Assembly (NCBI GenBank): GCA_018652335.1
Contig: JABICI010000077.1
Coordinates: 1-35,614 of the forward strand
Length of the DNA: 35,614 bases
DNA from: Flavobacteriales bacterium
Lineage (GTDB): Bacteria; Bacteroidota; Bacteroidia; Flavobacteriales; BACL11
Reading direction: 5' to 3'
In this document: one piece after another, positions 17,600 through 26,904 of the stretch
Layout of the letters: the number at the start of each line of letters is the position of its first letter
How positions within the stretch are numbered: the first letter of the stretch is position 1
The notes under the pieces: model-generated
What the model saw: only the letters and a program-made list of their open reading frames with translations
Told to the model about the DNA's origin: nothing
Database searches by the model: none
Translations under genes and position numbers: made by a program

Positions 17600-19021
17600 A
17601 TGTCATCGATCTTGCTAGTTTGTGTTATTTTAGCGTATTTTATTTTACTCTTTATAATTTCTTATTTGACAGGAAAGAATGATAGTAATGAAACTTTTTT
17701 TCTTGGAAATAGAAATTCTCCATGGTATATTATAGCGTATGGTATGATAGGTACAACGCTATCGGGTATTACATTCATTTCTGTTCCTGGATGGGTAGAA
17801 ACAAGTCAATTTTCATATTTACAAATGGTTTTTGGTTTTTTTGTTGGATATATTGTTGTAGCTAGAGTTTTATTGCCATTGTATTATAGATTAGAACTTA
17901 CTTCTATATACACTTACTTAAGAGATAGATTTGGATATTATAGTTATAAAACAGGTTCAAGTTTTTTTTTACTCTCTAGAACCATTGGAGCATCTTTTAG
18001 ATTATTCTTAATTGCATCAGTTTTACAATTTGCAGTTTTTGATTCTTGGAATATACCTTTTTATATTACTGTTATTATTACTATTTCTTTGATATGGCTT
18101 TATACTTATAGAAGTGGTATGAAAACAATAATTTGGACTGATACTCTTCAAACCACATTTATGTTGGCTACTGTATTTATTATCTCATACACCTTAATTG
18201 ATCGGTTAAATATTGAATTTTCAGGTATTTTTGATTTAATAAATAAATCTGACTATTCTAAAGTCTTTTTCTTTGATGACTGGTCAGATAAAAAATACTT
18301 TTTTAAGCAGTTCTTCTCTGGTGTATTTATGGCAATTGTAATGACTGGTTTAGATCAAGATCAGATGCAAAAAAATCTTAGTTGCAAGAATATAAAAGAT
18401 GCTCAGAAAAACATGTTAGTTTTTAGTTCTATTTTAATTTTTGTAGATTTAATTTTTCTTTGCTTAGGAGCGCTACTATATATTTACTCAGATACTTTTA
18501 GTTTATTAATTCCTAGTAATGCTGATATGTTATTTCCTAGTATTGCTCTTAATTCTGGTCTTCCATCATATGTTGGTATACTCTTTATAGTTGGGATAAT
18601 TGCTGCTGCCTACTCAAGTGCAGATTCAGCTCTTACTTCATTAACAACATCATTTTGTGTAGATATTTTAGAATTTGATAAGCAAGAACCAAGCCAACAA
18701 GTGAAAACTAGAAAATATATACATTTGTTGATGTCAATAATTCTACTGTGTGTTATTTTATTTTTTAACATGATTAATGACCAGAGTGTTATTAAATCCT
18801 TATTCACTGTAGCTGGATATACATATGGACCTCTTTTAGGAATGTATGCTTTTGGCTTATTTACTAAAATAAAGGTAAATGATAAATGGGTTCCCTTAGT
18901 TGCAATACTTTCTCCTGTATTTTGTTTTATTATTCAATTGTATTTTTCATTTGGATTCGAACTGTTGATACTTAATGGTTTAATCACATTCGTAGGTTTA
19001 TTAATTATTTCTAAAAAATAG
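17600..19021 (+). CDS. Sodium:solute symporter (SSS family)
   Basis: The 473-residue integral inner-membrane protein has about 13 hydrophobic segments and is an SSS-family sodium-coupled transporter. Recognisable blocks are FFLGNRNSPWYIIAYGM (about 33-50), GTTLSGITFISVPG, the long amphipathic RDRFG region after helix 3, and GIIAAAYSSADSALTSL (about 333-350), which is typical of the sodium site region in helix 8. The family carries sugars, amino acids, proline, nucleosides, vitamins or sialic acid, and the sequence alone does not identify the substrate. The closest look is to Bacteroidota sodium:solute symporters beside recR. Its own promoter box precedes it and a hairpin with a T-rich run follows its stop, so it is probably a single-gene unit. 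Confidence 0.93.
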   Translation: MSSILLVCVILAYFILLFIISYLTGKNDSNETFFLGNRNSPWYIIAYGMIGTTLSGITFISVPGWVETSQFSYLQMVFGFFVGYIVVARVLLPLYYRLELTSIYTYLRDRFGYYSYKTGSSFFLLSRTIGASFRLFLIASVLQFAVFDSWNIPFYITVIITISLIWLYTYRSGMKTIIWTDTLQTTFMLATVFIISYTLIDRLNIEFSGIFDLINKSDYSKVFFFDDWSDKKYFFKQFFSGVFMAIVMTGLDQDQMQKNLSCKNIKDAQKNMLVFSSILIFVDLIFLCLGALLYIYSDTFSLLIPSNADMLFPSIALNSGLPSYVGILFIVGIIAAAYSSADSALTSLTTSFCVDILEFDKQEPSQQVKTRKYIHLLMSIILLCVILFFNMINDQSVIKSLFTVAGYTYGPLLGMYAFGLFTKIKVNDKWVPLVAILSPVFCFIIQLYFSFGFELLILNGLITFVGLLIISKK

Positions 19022-19023
19022 AG

Positions 19024-19068
19024 ATCTATTAGAAATAATAGATTGCAAATTAGTTTCTTTTTTCTTTT
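19024..19068 (+). terminator. Rho-independent terminator after the symporter gene
   Basis: ATCTATTA (19024-19031) and TAATAGAT (19036-19043) form a perfect 8-base-pair stem closed by a GAAA tetraloop. A T-rich run (19051-19068) follows after a short spacer. The hairpin starts three bases after the stop codon. The T run is displaced from the stem by several bases, so efficiency is uncertain. Confidence 0.6.
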
Positions 19069-19071
19069 CAT

Positions 19072-19079
19072 TAACTTTG
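19072..19079 (+). promoter_or_regulatory. Bacteroidota -7 box for the T9SS type A mosaic protein gene
   Basis: TAacTTTG is a perfect TAnnTTTG match, 12 bases before the ATG at 19092. The nearest upstream TTG is 26 bases away, slightly beyond normal spacing, and lies in the terminator stem of the previous gene. Confidence 0.55.
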
Positions 19080-19091
19080 TAAAAAAAAATA

Positions 19092-22000
19092 ATGAGAAAG
19101 TTTCTACTATTTATATTTATACTCCCATCAATCGTTTTCTCTCAAGTATGGATTGATAAAATGCAAGATCCCAATAATAATTTTTATGATACGCAAAGAG
19201 AATTTGAAGAATATTGGAATAATAAAGCTATAGAAAAGGGAAAGGGTTGGAAACAATTTAGAAGATGGGAAAATTTTATCAAACCAAGAGTGTATCCTGA
19301 CGGAACTCAACATCCTGAAATATTATTTGAAGAGTACAATAATCTTATTGAATTAAACAACCAGTTTCTAATGAATCCTCCTAATATTTGGGAGCAAGTT
19401 GGGCCTGATGATGTACCTATACAATCTAACGGAAACAAAAGAGGAATTGGTAGGGTGAATTCAATTGCTTTTCATCCAAACGACCCAAATACTCTTTATA
19501 TTGGTGCCCCAGCTGGTGGTTTTTGGAAATCAACTAATCATGGTCAAAATTGGACAACAACAACTGATTTCTTAACAAATTTAGGCGTTTCAGATATTGC
19601 AATTAATCCTATCAACCCAGATGAGATTTTTATTATTACAGGAGATAGAGATGGAGGAGATACTTATTCTTACGGTTTAATGAAATCTAATGATGGTGGT
19701 AATACATTTAATACAACAGGTTTATCTTTTAATATTACAAACTATTATCGTGGAAATAGAGTTATACTTGATCCTATAAACCCTAATATTGTTATTGTTT
19801 CTACAAGTAATGGAATATATCGATCTACAGATTCAGGAGTTACATTCAATCTAACATATTCATCAGTAAATATGACGGATATCGAATTTCATCCAACAAA
19901 TTCAAATATTATTTATGGCGCATCTAAAGGAAATACTTCAGTTTATAAATCATCTGATAATGGCATAAATTGGAGTCAATCTGGTACAGGTTTACCAAAT
20001 ACAAATGACGTTGTTAGGGCGTGTGTTGCGGTTACATTAGATAACCCTCAAGCTGTCTATGCATTATTTGGTGGTAATAATAATGGATTTTATGCTGTTT
20101 ACAAATCTCTAGATGAAGGATTAAGCTGGACTCAACAAGCAAATTCACCTAATCTTCTAGGGTGGGATGTAAATGGTTCCGACAGTGATGGTCAAGCTTG
20201 GTATGATTTAGCATTTGCAGTATCTCCTAACAATGAAAACACTTTATTTGTAGGTGGCGTTAACTGTTGGAAGTCAACAGATGGAGGTCAAAACTGGACT
20301 ATAAATACTCATTGGTATGGAGCAGGTGGTACATCATATATGCATGCTGATGAACACATGTTGCATTACAATAAGTTAAACAATAATATTTATTCTGCCA
20401 ATGATGGTGGACTCTATTTTTCAAATGATGATGGTAATTCTTGGACTGATATTTCAGATGGATTACACATAACACAATTTTATAGTCTTGGGGTATCTCA
20501 AACAGTTCAAGATAAAATAATAACAGGTGCTCAAGATAACGGAACTTTTCTAAAAAATAATTTAAATTGGGATCCTGTTATTGGAGGTGATGGTATGGAA
20601 TGTATCATTGATTATACTAATTCTAATATAATGTATGGGGCTCTTTATTATGGTGATGTTAGAAAATCTACTAATGGTGGTAATAGTTTTTCTGCAATTG
20701 GACCTGCTAATAATGGGGCATGGGAGACACCATATGAGCTAGATAAAAATGACCCAAATATTATCTATATAGGATATGATGAGTTACAAAAAAGTTTAGA
20801 TGGAGGTAATTCTTGGAATCAAATTACTAATGGTGAAACTAATGGTGGAAAAATTGATGAAATTGGTTTGTCTAAATCAAACTCTAATGTAATTTTTATA
20901 AGTGATGGGAATGATATATATAGAACATTAGATGGTGGTACTAATTGGACTCAAGTAAATAATAATTTACCAAACAAATACATATCTTACATTATTGTTC
21001 ATCCATCTGATGAAAATAAAGTATGGGTAACTTTATCTGGATATACTTCATCTGAAAAGGTTTATAAAAGTATGGATGGAGGTGATAATTGGATAAATAT
21101 TTCAGGAACTCTTCCAAATATTCCGATAAATTGTATCGAATTAGACAAATCAGATGTTTTAGAGACCATCTATATAGGAACTGATTTAGGAGTTTTTTCT
21201 ACTGACTCTACGCTTAGTGATTGGAATTTATTTGGCAATAATCTTCCACATGTTATTGTTAATGAACTTGAAATTCAATATCAATCCAATAAATTATTTG
21301 CAGCCACATATGGAAGAGGGCTTTGGAGTATTGATCTTGAAATAACTTCTCCTCCTACTGCTAATTTTTCATATAATGATTCGGTTTTTTGTAGTATACC
21401 AGCAGATGTTAGTTTTATTAATAATTCGTATTATTCAAATTCATATTATTGGGATTTTGGGGATGGGAATACATCCACACAATCAAATCCTGTTCATACT
21501 TATAATTCATTTGGTACATTTTCTGTTCAACTGATTGCTGTAGGGCCGTTGGGAACTGATAGCATTATCAAGCAACAAATAATCAGTATAGATCAGACTA
21601 ATTTTTGTATTACTACACTACCAATTTCTGGTTCTGGAAATACTCAAACACAATGCACTGGTACAATATATGATGTTGGAGGGCCTACTGGTAATTATTA
21701 TGATCAAAATGATTCATGGATGACGATATCTCCACCTGGAAGTAATCAAATAACTTTAACATTTAACTCATTTGATATTGAAGCACCTAGTTCCTCAACA
21801 AATTGTAATTGGGATTATTTAGAGATTTTTGATGGTCCTAATTTAACATCTCCATCTTTAGGACAATATTGTAATGCTTTGACTGGAAGTCCAGGAACAA
21901 TCACATCTAGTGGAGGTTCAATTACTATTTTACTTCATTCTGATCAATCTGTAAACGGTTCTGGATTTGAAGCTGATTGGACATGTACCTATCCCACTTC

Positions 22001-24116
22001 ACCTCCTGTAACATCATTTAATTTTAGTGATTCTGTTAGTTGTAATTCAACTATATTCTTTAATGACCTCTCTACAAATGGACCTATTTCTTGGCTATGG
22101 GACTTTGGAGACGGAAGTTTTTCAACTTTGCAAAATCCAGTTCACACTTATCAAACTAGTGGATTTTTCAATGTTAAATTAATCACATCAAATTCTTTCG
22201 GTTCAGATAGCTTAATTATAAATAATGCAATTTATGTTATTGATTTTAATTTGCAATCTCAGAATGATACTGCATGTGGTTCTTCATCATTAAATTTAAC
22301 TGCAAATTCTAGTTCGGGAAATGTTGTTTGGTTTGATGATATTAATTTAACTAACATAGTAGGTACAGGCAATGTATTTTCAACTCCAGTCATTAATTTT
22401 ACTACTGCATTCTATGCTCAATCTATTTATGATTTCTCTCCATTGATTGGAGGTCCTTTAGATAATTCAATTGGTTCAGGAGGTTATTATAATAATGATA
22501 GGCATTTATTTATTGATTGCTATGAATCAGCAAATTTAGTTTCTGTTGATATTTATGCAAATACATCACAATCAATTGTTTTTGAGTTAAGAGATAATAA
22601 TAGTCAAGTTATTGAGGATACAACTATTTTTGTTCAATTAGGCTTAAATACATTATTCCTAGACTTTGATATGCCTGCTATGAACAATCTTGAGCTTGGA
22701 ATTGGAACTGCTAATGCAGATTTATATCGAAATAGTTCTGGAGCAAACTACCCATATAATATTGGAAATATTGCAAGCATAACTGGGCATAATTCTCCAA
22801 ATAGTGCAAACTATCATTACTTTTTCTATAATATTGCTATCAAAAAAGAGTCATGTAGTTCAAATATTGAAGAGGTTTTTGCTGTCATTGAAACAAATAC
22901 TAATGATACAACAAATATCATTTCTTGCGGTTCCTATCTTTGGAATAATGACAATATTTTATATAATACAAGTGGAACATATACTAATCTAAATACATTG
23001 CCAAGTGGTTGTGTTAATACATCAGTCTTAAACTTAACTATTGATAATAACATTACAAATGTAACAAATGAATATAATTGCGGTTCATATTTTTGGCCAG
23101 TTAATGGTATTACTTACGATTCAACTGGAACATTTAGCACTTTAATTACCGACTCTTTAGGATGTGTTACAGAAGAAATATTAAATTTAACTATAGACTC
23201 TAGTACATTTAGCAGTTATTCTGTAAATGTGTGTGATACATATTTATGGACAGTAAATGGAAATAGTTATAATAGTAGTGGAACATATTTAAATATTAGT
23301 ATCTTACCTTCAGGGTGTACTCAAACAGATTCACTTAGTTTAATAATTAATAATTCCAATAGTTCAACACAATCATTCAATATCTGTGATGGTGATAGTA
23401 TAGAGATAAATGGTTTAATCTATAATAGTCCTGGTAATTATCAAAATATCACCCAAAATATTAATGGTTGCGATAGTATTATAAATACAATTATATCAGT
23501 TCAGCCATTAATTAATAATTATCAGAACGTATTGTTATGCGATGGAGATTCAATCTTAATAGGTTCGAATACTTATTTTGAGGACGGAATTTACATTGAT
23601 ACAATTATTAGTTCAAACGGTTGTGATAGTATTGTTTCTTCTGAAATACAGATCTCTAATTTGGAGCTTGAAATATTTTATTCTAATGGTGAATTAGCTG
23701 TTAATACTATAAATGGCGTAATAAATGATTATTTATGGAGTAATGGATTAGTTACATCATCTATAAGTCCATTAGAAAATGGTATATACTGGTGTGTAGG
23801 AACAAATAGTTATGGGTGTTTTAGTGACACAGCATTTTATAACTTTAGCAATACAGCTTCAATTGACAACCCCTATGCTTACTTGAATATTTTTCCCAAT
23901 CCAACTAATTCAATAATTAATATACTTTTTACAAATAATCAAAATACTACAATAACTGTGGAGAATATACTTGGAGAGGAATTATATTCTACTTTATGTT
24001 TGGAGAAGGGAAGTTTAACAAAAAAAATTGATCTTTCTAGTTTTTCTAATGGAGTATATATTATTAAGTTAAGTAATAAACTAGGCATCATAAATAAAAA
24101 AATCATTTTAGAATGA
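19092..24116 (+). CDS. Giant T9SS type A secreted mosaic protein: sortilin/BNR-like propeller, PKD, CUB and Cys-rich repeats
   Basis: The 1674-residue protein has a Sec signal (ending VFSQ, residue 18). Residues about 100-750 form a VPS10/BNR-like beta-propeller built from repeated strands such as GGFWKSTNHGQNW, KSSDNGINW and KSLDGGNSW. A PKD domain follows (about 754-830, YYWDFGDGNTS), then a CUB-like domain (about 853-966, WDYLEIFDG), a second PKD domain (about 975-1052, WLWDFGDGSFS) and an Ig-like segment. Five tandem Cys-containing repeats of about 51 residues run from about 1269 to 1523. From about residue 1600, IFPNPTNSIINI, VENILGEEL and SFSNGVYIIKL form the type A sorting domain ending in KKIILE. 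It is therefore exported by T9SS to the surface or outside. BNR propellers occur in glycan- or peptide-binding secreted proteins. I do not recognise an active site. Confidence 0.93.
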   Translation: MRKFLLFIFILPSIVFSQVWIDKMQDPNNNFYDTQREFEEYWNNKAIEKGKGWKQFRRWENFIKPRVYPDGTQHPEILFEEYNNLIELNNQFLMNPPNIWEQVGPDDVPIQSNGNKRGIGRVNSIAFHPNDPNTLYIGAPAGGFWKSTNHGQNWTTTTDFLTNLGVSDIAINPINPDEIFIITGDRDGGDTYSYGLMKSNDGGNTFNTTGLSFNITNYYRGNRVILDPINPNIVIVSTSNGIYRSTDSGVTFNLTYSSVNMTDIEFHPTNSNIIYGASKGNTSVYKSSDNGINWSQSGTGLPNTNDVVRACVAVTLDNPQAVYALFGGNNNGFYAVYKSLDEGLSWTQQANSPNLLGWDVNGSDSDGQAWYDLAFAVSPNNENTLFVGGVNCWKSTDGGQNWTINTHWYGAGGTSYMHADEHMLHYNKLNNNIYSANDGGLYFSNDDGNSWTDISDGLHITQFYSLGVSQTVQDKIITGAQDNGTFLKNNLNWDPVIGGDGMECIIDYTNSNIMYGALYYGDVRKSTNGGNSFSAIGPANNGAWETPYELDKNDPNIIYIGYDELQKSLDGGNSWNQITNGETNGGKIDEIGLSKSNSNVIFISDGNDIYRTLDGGTNWTQVNNNLPNKYISYIIVHPSDENKVWVTLSGYTSSEKVYKSMDGGDNWINISGTLPNIPINCIELDKSDVLETIYIGTDLGVFSTDSTLSDWNLFGNNLPHVIVNELEIQYQSNKLFAATYGRGLWSIDLEITSPPTANFSYNDSVFCSIPADVSFINNSYYSNSYYWDFGDGNTSTQSNPVHTYNSFGTFSVQLIAVGPLGTDSIIKQQIISIDQTNFCITTLPISGSGNTQTQCTGTIYDVGGPTGNYYDQNDSWMTISPPGSNQITLTFNSFDIEAPSSSTNCNWDYLEIFDGPNLTSPSLGQYCNALTGSPGTITSSGGSITILLHSDQSVNGSGFEADWTCTYPTSPPVTSFNFSDSVSCNSTIFFNDLSTNGPISWLWDFGDGSFSTLQNPVHTYQTSGFFNVKLITSNSFGSDSLIINNAIYVIDFNLQSQNDTACGSSSLNLTANSSSGNVVWFDDINLTNIVGTGNVFSTPVINFTTAFYAQSIYDFSPLIGGPLDNSIGSGGYYNNDRHLFIDCYESANLVSVDIYANTSQSIVFELRDNNSQVIEDTTIFVQLGLNTLFLDFDMPAMNNLELGIGTANADLYRNSSGANYPYNIGNIASITGHNSPNSANYHYFFYNIAIKKESCSSNIEEVFAVIETNTNDTTNIISCGSYLWNNDNILYNTSGTYTNLNTLPSGCVNTSVLNLTIDNNITNVTNEYNCGSYFWPVNGITYDSTGTFSTLITDSLGCVTEEILNLTIDSSTFSSYSVNVCDTYLWTVNGNSYNSSGTYLNISILPSGCTQTDSLSLIINNSNSSTQSFNICDGDSIEINGLIYNSPGNYQNITQNINGCDSIINTIISVQPLINNYQNVLLCDGDSILIGSNTYFEDGIYIDTIISSNGCDSIVSSEIQISNLELEIFYSNGELAVNTINGVINDYLWSNGLVTSSISPLENGIYWCVGTNSYGCFSDTAFYNFSNTASIDNPYAYLNIFPNPTNSIINILFTNNQNTTITVENILGEELYSTLCLEKGSLTKKIDLSSFSNGVYIIKLSNKLGIINKKIILE
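22890..23660 (+). repeat. Five in-frame tandem repeats of about 51 codons
   Basis: Each unit encodes a Cys near the start, a Y.....GTY-like centre and a GC(D/V/T) turn, for example CGSYLWNN, CGSYFWPVNG, CDTYLWTVNG, CDGDSIEING and CDGDSILIGS, ending in a strand such as LNLTI. The first three units share the (S/T)YLW start, and the last two share CDGDSI and end in GCDSI. The units have diverged at the DNA level, so this is an old protein repeat. It is a common repeat type in Bacteroidota secreted proteins. Confidence 0.8.
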
Positions 24117-24790
24117 TAGAACACTATGTGATAGAGCCTCTTAGTAGTTTATGGTGGGTGGGTTTATTGTCATCATTAGCTTTTATTATTGTGTCTATTT
24201 GTGTTTTTTACAATTCTAATAAATCTGTTCAGCTAAATTTTACTAAGTACTTAAGTATTGCATTTATTCTAACATATTTAATTTCAACCGTTATTGCAAT
24301 AAATAATGGTTCATGGAATCTTAAAGATAATTTACCATTTCATCTTTGTAGAATTTCATTTATTTTAAGTGTATTTGTGTTAATTTATAAAACACAATGG
24401 GTTTATGAATGGTTACTTCTATTAGCAATTCCGTCAGGATTACATTCATTATTAACACCTGAAATGACAAAGGGTGTCAGTTATTGGTTTTATTTTGATT
24501 ATTATTTTGTTCATGCTGGTTTAATTTTAGTCCCACTATATCTTACTATAGTTTTAAAGTTAAGGCCTAGATTAGGCTCTTGGTGGAAGACAATCTTAAG
24601 ATTACAAATTCCGGTAATTATTATTTTACCTCTAAATTTTTTATTAGATTCAAATTATATGTATTTGAAGGAAAAACCTTTAGTAAACAATCCATTCTTG
24701 ATAGGAGAGTGGCCATTTTATATATTATTTCTTGAAATTGTTATGATTATTCATGTTCTTTTAGTTTATAAATTAACACCAAAACAATAA
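24113..24790 (+). CDS. YwaF-like (TIGR02206-type) integral membrane protein
   Basis: The 225-residue protein has six or seven hydrophobic helices and no signal peptide, so it is an inner-membrane protein. The motif NLPFHLCRIS (about 76-85), followed by LLLLAIPSGLHSLLTPE and an aromatic-rich YWFYFDYYFVHAG, is the signature of the YwaF/TIGR02206 family, whose function is unknown. Its ATG overlaps the stop codon of the 1674-residue protein by four bases (ATGA), and the next gene starts right after its own stop, so all three are probably translated from one mRNA. Coupling of a conserved membrane protein to two secreted proteins is unusual, but may only reflect compact gene packing. Confidence 0.85.
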   Translation: MIEHYVIEPLSSLWWVGLLSSLAFIIVSICVFYNSNKSVQLNFTKYLSIAFILTYLISTVIAINNGSWNLKDNLPFHLCRISFILSVFVLIYKTQWVYEWLLLLAIPSGLHSLLTPEMTKGVSYWFYFDYYFVHAGLILVPLYLTIVLKLRPRLGSWWKTILRLQIPVIIILPLNFLLDSNYMYLKEKPLVNNPFLIGEWPFYILFLEIVMIIHVLLVYKLTPKQ

Positions 24791-26782
24791 ATGAGAAAAA
24801 TAATTTTAATATTTATTTTTATTCCATTATTTGTTAATTCCCAGGTTAGTTGGAATATGAACTTATTAGGTTCTTTTCCTTTTCCTACAACTAAATGTAA
24901 TGACATTTGGGGTTGGGTTGATACCAATGAAAATGAATTTGCTCTTTTAGGCTTAAGAAACGGTGTGTCTTGCGTTGATGTTACAATACCATCAACCCCA
25001 GTTGAAATGTTTTTTATTAGTGATGTTTATTCGACTTGGCGTGATATTAAAACATTTGGGAATTTTGCATATGTCACTACTGAGTCAGATGCAGGCTTAT
25101 TAATAATTGATTTATCTGATATGACAGGTAATACCTATTATCATGTTAAGGATTTTGTTAATCCAATAACCGGAATAGTTTTGCACTGGGAAGCTGCGCA
25201 CGATTTATTTATTGATGAATTTGGAATATGTTATATTTTTGGTGCATCTAACCCTAACATTTTTCCACAACCTCCCAATGGGGTAATTTTCTTAGATTTA
25301 GTTAGTGATCCTATTAATCCAATTCATCTTGGTCAATGGAATGAACATTATGTTCATGATGGAATGGCTAGGGCTGACACTATGTATTTAGGATGTATAT
25401 ATGATGGGTCGTTTCAAGTTGTAGATGTTAGTGATAAGGCTAACCCTTCAACTATAGGTCAGGCCTATACTCCTGACTTATTTACTCACAATGCTTGGGT
25501 TAGTGATGATGGTAATTATGTTTTTACTACTGATGAGAAGCCTAATGCTTTTATTGGGGCTTATGATATATCTGATTTAAATAATATCTACGAAGTTGAT
25601 AGAATTCAATCAAACCCAGGAAGTAGTAGTATACCTCATAATACATTTGTCGACGGTAATTTTTTAATAACTTCATATTATAGAGATGGAACTACAGTTC
25701 ATGATATAACTTATCCTAACTACATGATTCAAGTTGGATCTTATGATTCATATTTAGGTAGTGGTAATGGATTTGATGGCTGTTGGGGAACCTATCCATT
25801 CTTGCCTTCTGGAAATATTATTTCATCTGATATAAACAGTTTTAATGGTCAAGGAATATTAAATGTATATGGTAGAGATTTTAGGCAAGCATGTTATCTT
25901 ACTGGGGAAATTACTGATTGTTTTACTAATACACCCATCTCAAACGTAAATATCCAAATTTTGAATACAAACATCTTAGAACTTTCAAATCTTAATGGAG
26001 AATATCAAACAGCCGTGGTTGATTCTGGACTATATGAAATTGTTTTTAGCTCAATTGGGTATGAGAATGATACTATTATTATTAATTTAGAACATGGAAT
26101 TTTAGATTCATTAAATTTATACATGTGTCCACCTTGTAGTTCATTAAATCTATCCACCAACAATACTTATGATATTTGTTCTGGTGATTCTGTGATAATT
26201 GGACCTAATTCATATTTCTCATCTGGTATATATATCGATACTCTTAGTTCAATCTCTGGATGTGATAGTATAATTACTACTAATCTTACTGTTTCACCAA
26301 GTCATAGTTTTTTTCAGCAAATTAATATTTGTTATGGTGACGTATTTACTATTGCTCAGAATAGTTACAATACCTCTGGAACTTATTATGATACTTTAAA
26401 CAGTGTTTCTTTTTGCGATAGTATAGTTATAACTCAGTTAACTGTTTCTCAGCCTGGTGCAATTTTAACTTTCAATCCTCCTATGTTAAATATGTTGGCA
26501 AATGGAGGAACACCACCTTATAATTATGAATTAAATGGTCCTGGGGGATTTAATTATTATATGCAGAACACAAATGGTATTCAATCAGTAAATCCTGCTT
26601 TTTCTGGAATATATACTTTTTATGCAATAGATTCTGCTGGATGTACTAGCAATATTGTAACTTATTCAATAGAAATGCAGACAAATATTTTTGAATACAA
26701 TGAAATCCAGAGACCAACTATATTCTATGATATTTTAGGAAGAAGAGTTGATTTTTTTGATAAGTTAATGTACAGACCATAA
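24791..26782 (+). CDS. Secreted choice-of-anchor-B protein with regulatory-like domain, two Cys repeats and a shortened C-terminal tail
   Basis: The 663-residue protein has a Sec signal ending FVNSQ (about residue 18). Residues about 20-365 are a propeller of the choice-of-anchor-B type, with the recurring pattern of short LxVVDVSDxxNP strands (GSFQVVDVSDKANP, IGAYDISDLNN) and HDLFIDEFG and HDGMA His-Asp motifs. A CarboxypepD-reg-like beta sandwich follows (about 368-445, YLTGEITDCFTNTPISNVNI). Two Cys repeats of the kind found in the upstream T9SS protein span about 459-556. The tail ends FYDILGRRVDFFDKLMYRP, which has the ILGRRV strand of a T9SS sorting tail but stops without the usual final strand. 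The export route is therefore uncertain. It is the last gene of the three-gene unit, starting immediately after the YwaF-like gene. Confidence 0.85.
   Translation: MRKIILIFIFIPLFVNSQVSWNMNLLGSFPFPTTKCNDIWGWVDTNENEFALLGLRNGVSCVDVTIPSTPVEMFFISDVYSTWRDIKTFGNFAYVTTESDAGLLIIDLSDMTGNTYYHVKDFVNPITGIVLHWEAAHDLFIDEFGICYIFGASNPNIFPQPPNGVIFLDLVSDPINPIHLGQWNEHYVHDGMARADTMYLGCIYDGSFQVVDVSDKANPSTIGQAYTPDLFTHNAWVSDDGNYVFTTDEKPNAFIGAYDISDLNNIYEVDRIQSNPGSSSIPHNTFVDGNFLITSYYRDGTTVHDITYPNYMIQVGSYDSYLGSGNGFDGCWGTYPFLPSGNIISSDINSFNGQGILNVYGRDFRQACYLTGEITDCFTNTPISNVNIQILNTNILELSNLNGEYQTAVVDSGLYEIVFSSIGYENDTIIINLEHGILDSLNLYMCPPCSSLNLSTNNTYDICSGDSVIIGPNSYFSSGIYIDTLSSISGCDSIITTNLTVSPSHSFFQQINICYGDVFTIAQNSYNTSGTYYDTLNSVSFCDSIVITQLTVSQPGAILTFNPPMLNMLANGGTPPYNYELNGPGGFNYYMQNTNGIQSVNPAFSGIYTFYAIDSAGCTSNIVTYSIEMQTNIFEYNEIQRPTIFYDILGRRVDFFDKLMYRP
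26165..26457 (+). repeat. Two in-frame Cys repeats related to those of the upstream T9SS protein
   Basis: The encoded units start CSGDSVIIGPNSYFSSG and CYGDVFTIAQNSYNTSG, and end in GCDSIITTNLTV and FCDSIVITQLTV. They match the last two repeats of the gene at 19092 (CDGDSILIGSNTYFEDG, then GCDSIVSSEIQI) in spacing and key residues, which suggests copying of a shared module. Confidence 0.75.
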
Positions 26783-26904
26783 ATTTATCTTTCTAATTTT
26801 AGTAATTCTTTTTACATATCAACTTCTTTGATACAATGTTTTGAAAAATAGATATTTTCTTATTAGTTCTTTTTATAAATTAAAGACTTTTTTTACTTTT
26901 TTAA

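Noticed and set aside
22890-23660. Regular repeat spacing that might suggest a CRISPR array or DNA repeat
   Set aside because: The units are in frame, diverged in DNA and encode a protein module, with no short identical direct repeats and spacers.
26752-26782. Possible frameshift at the run of seven Ts near the end of the choice-of-anchor-B gene
   Set aside because: Neither adding nor removing a T produces a continuation that resembles a sorting tail; both alternative frames stop quickly.
26843-26859. Short AT-only inverted repeat between the choice-of-anchor-B gene and hutU, as a possible terminator
   Set aside because: The stem has only A-T pairs apart from one closing G-C and contains a bulge, and T-rich sequence is everywhere here, so it is not distinguishable from chance.
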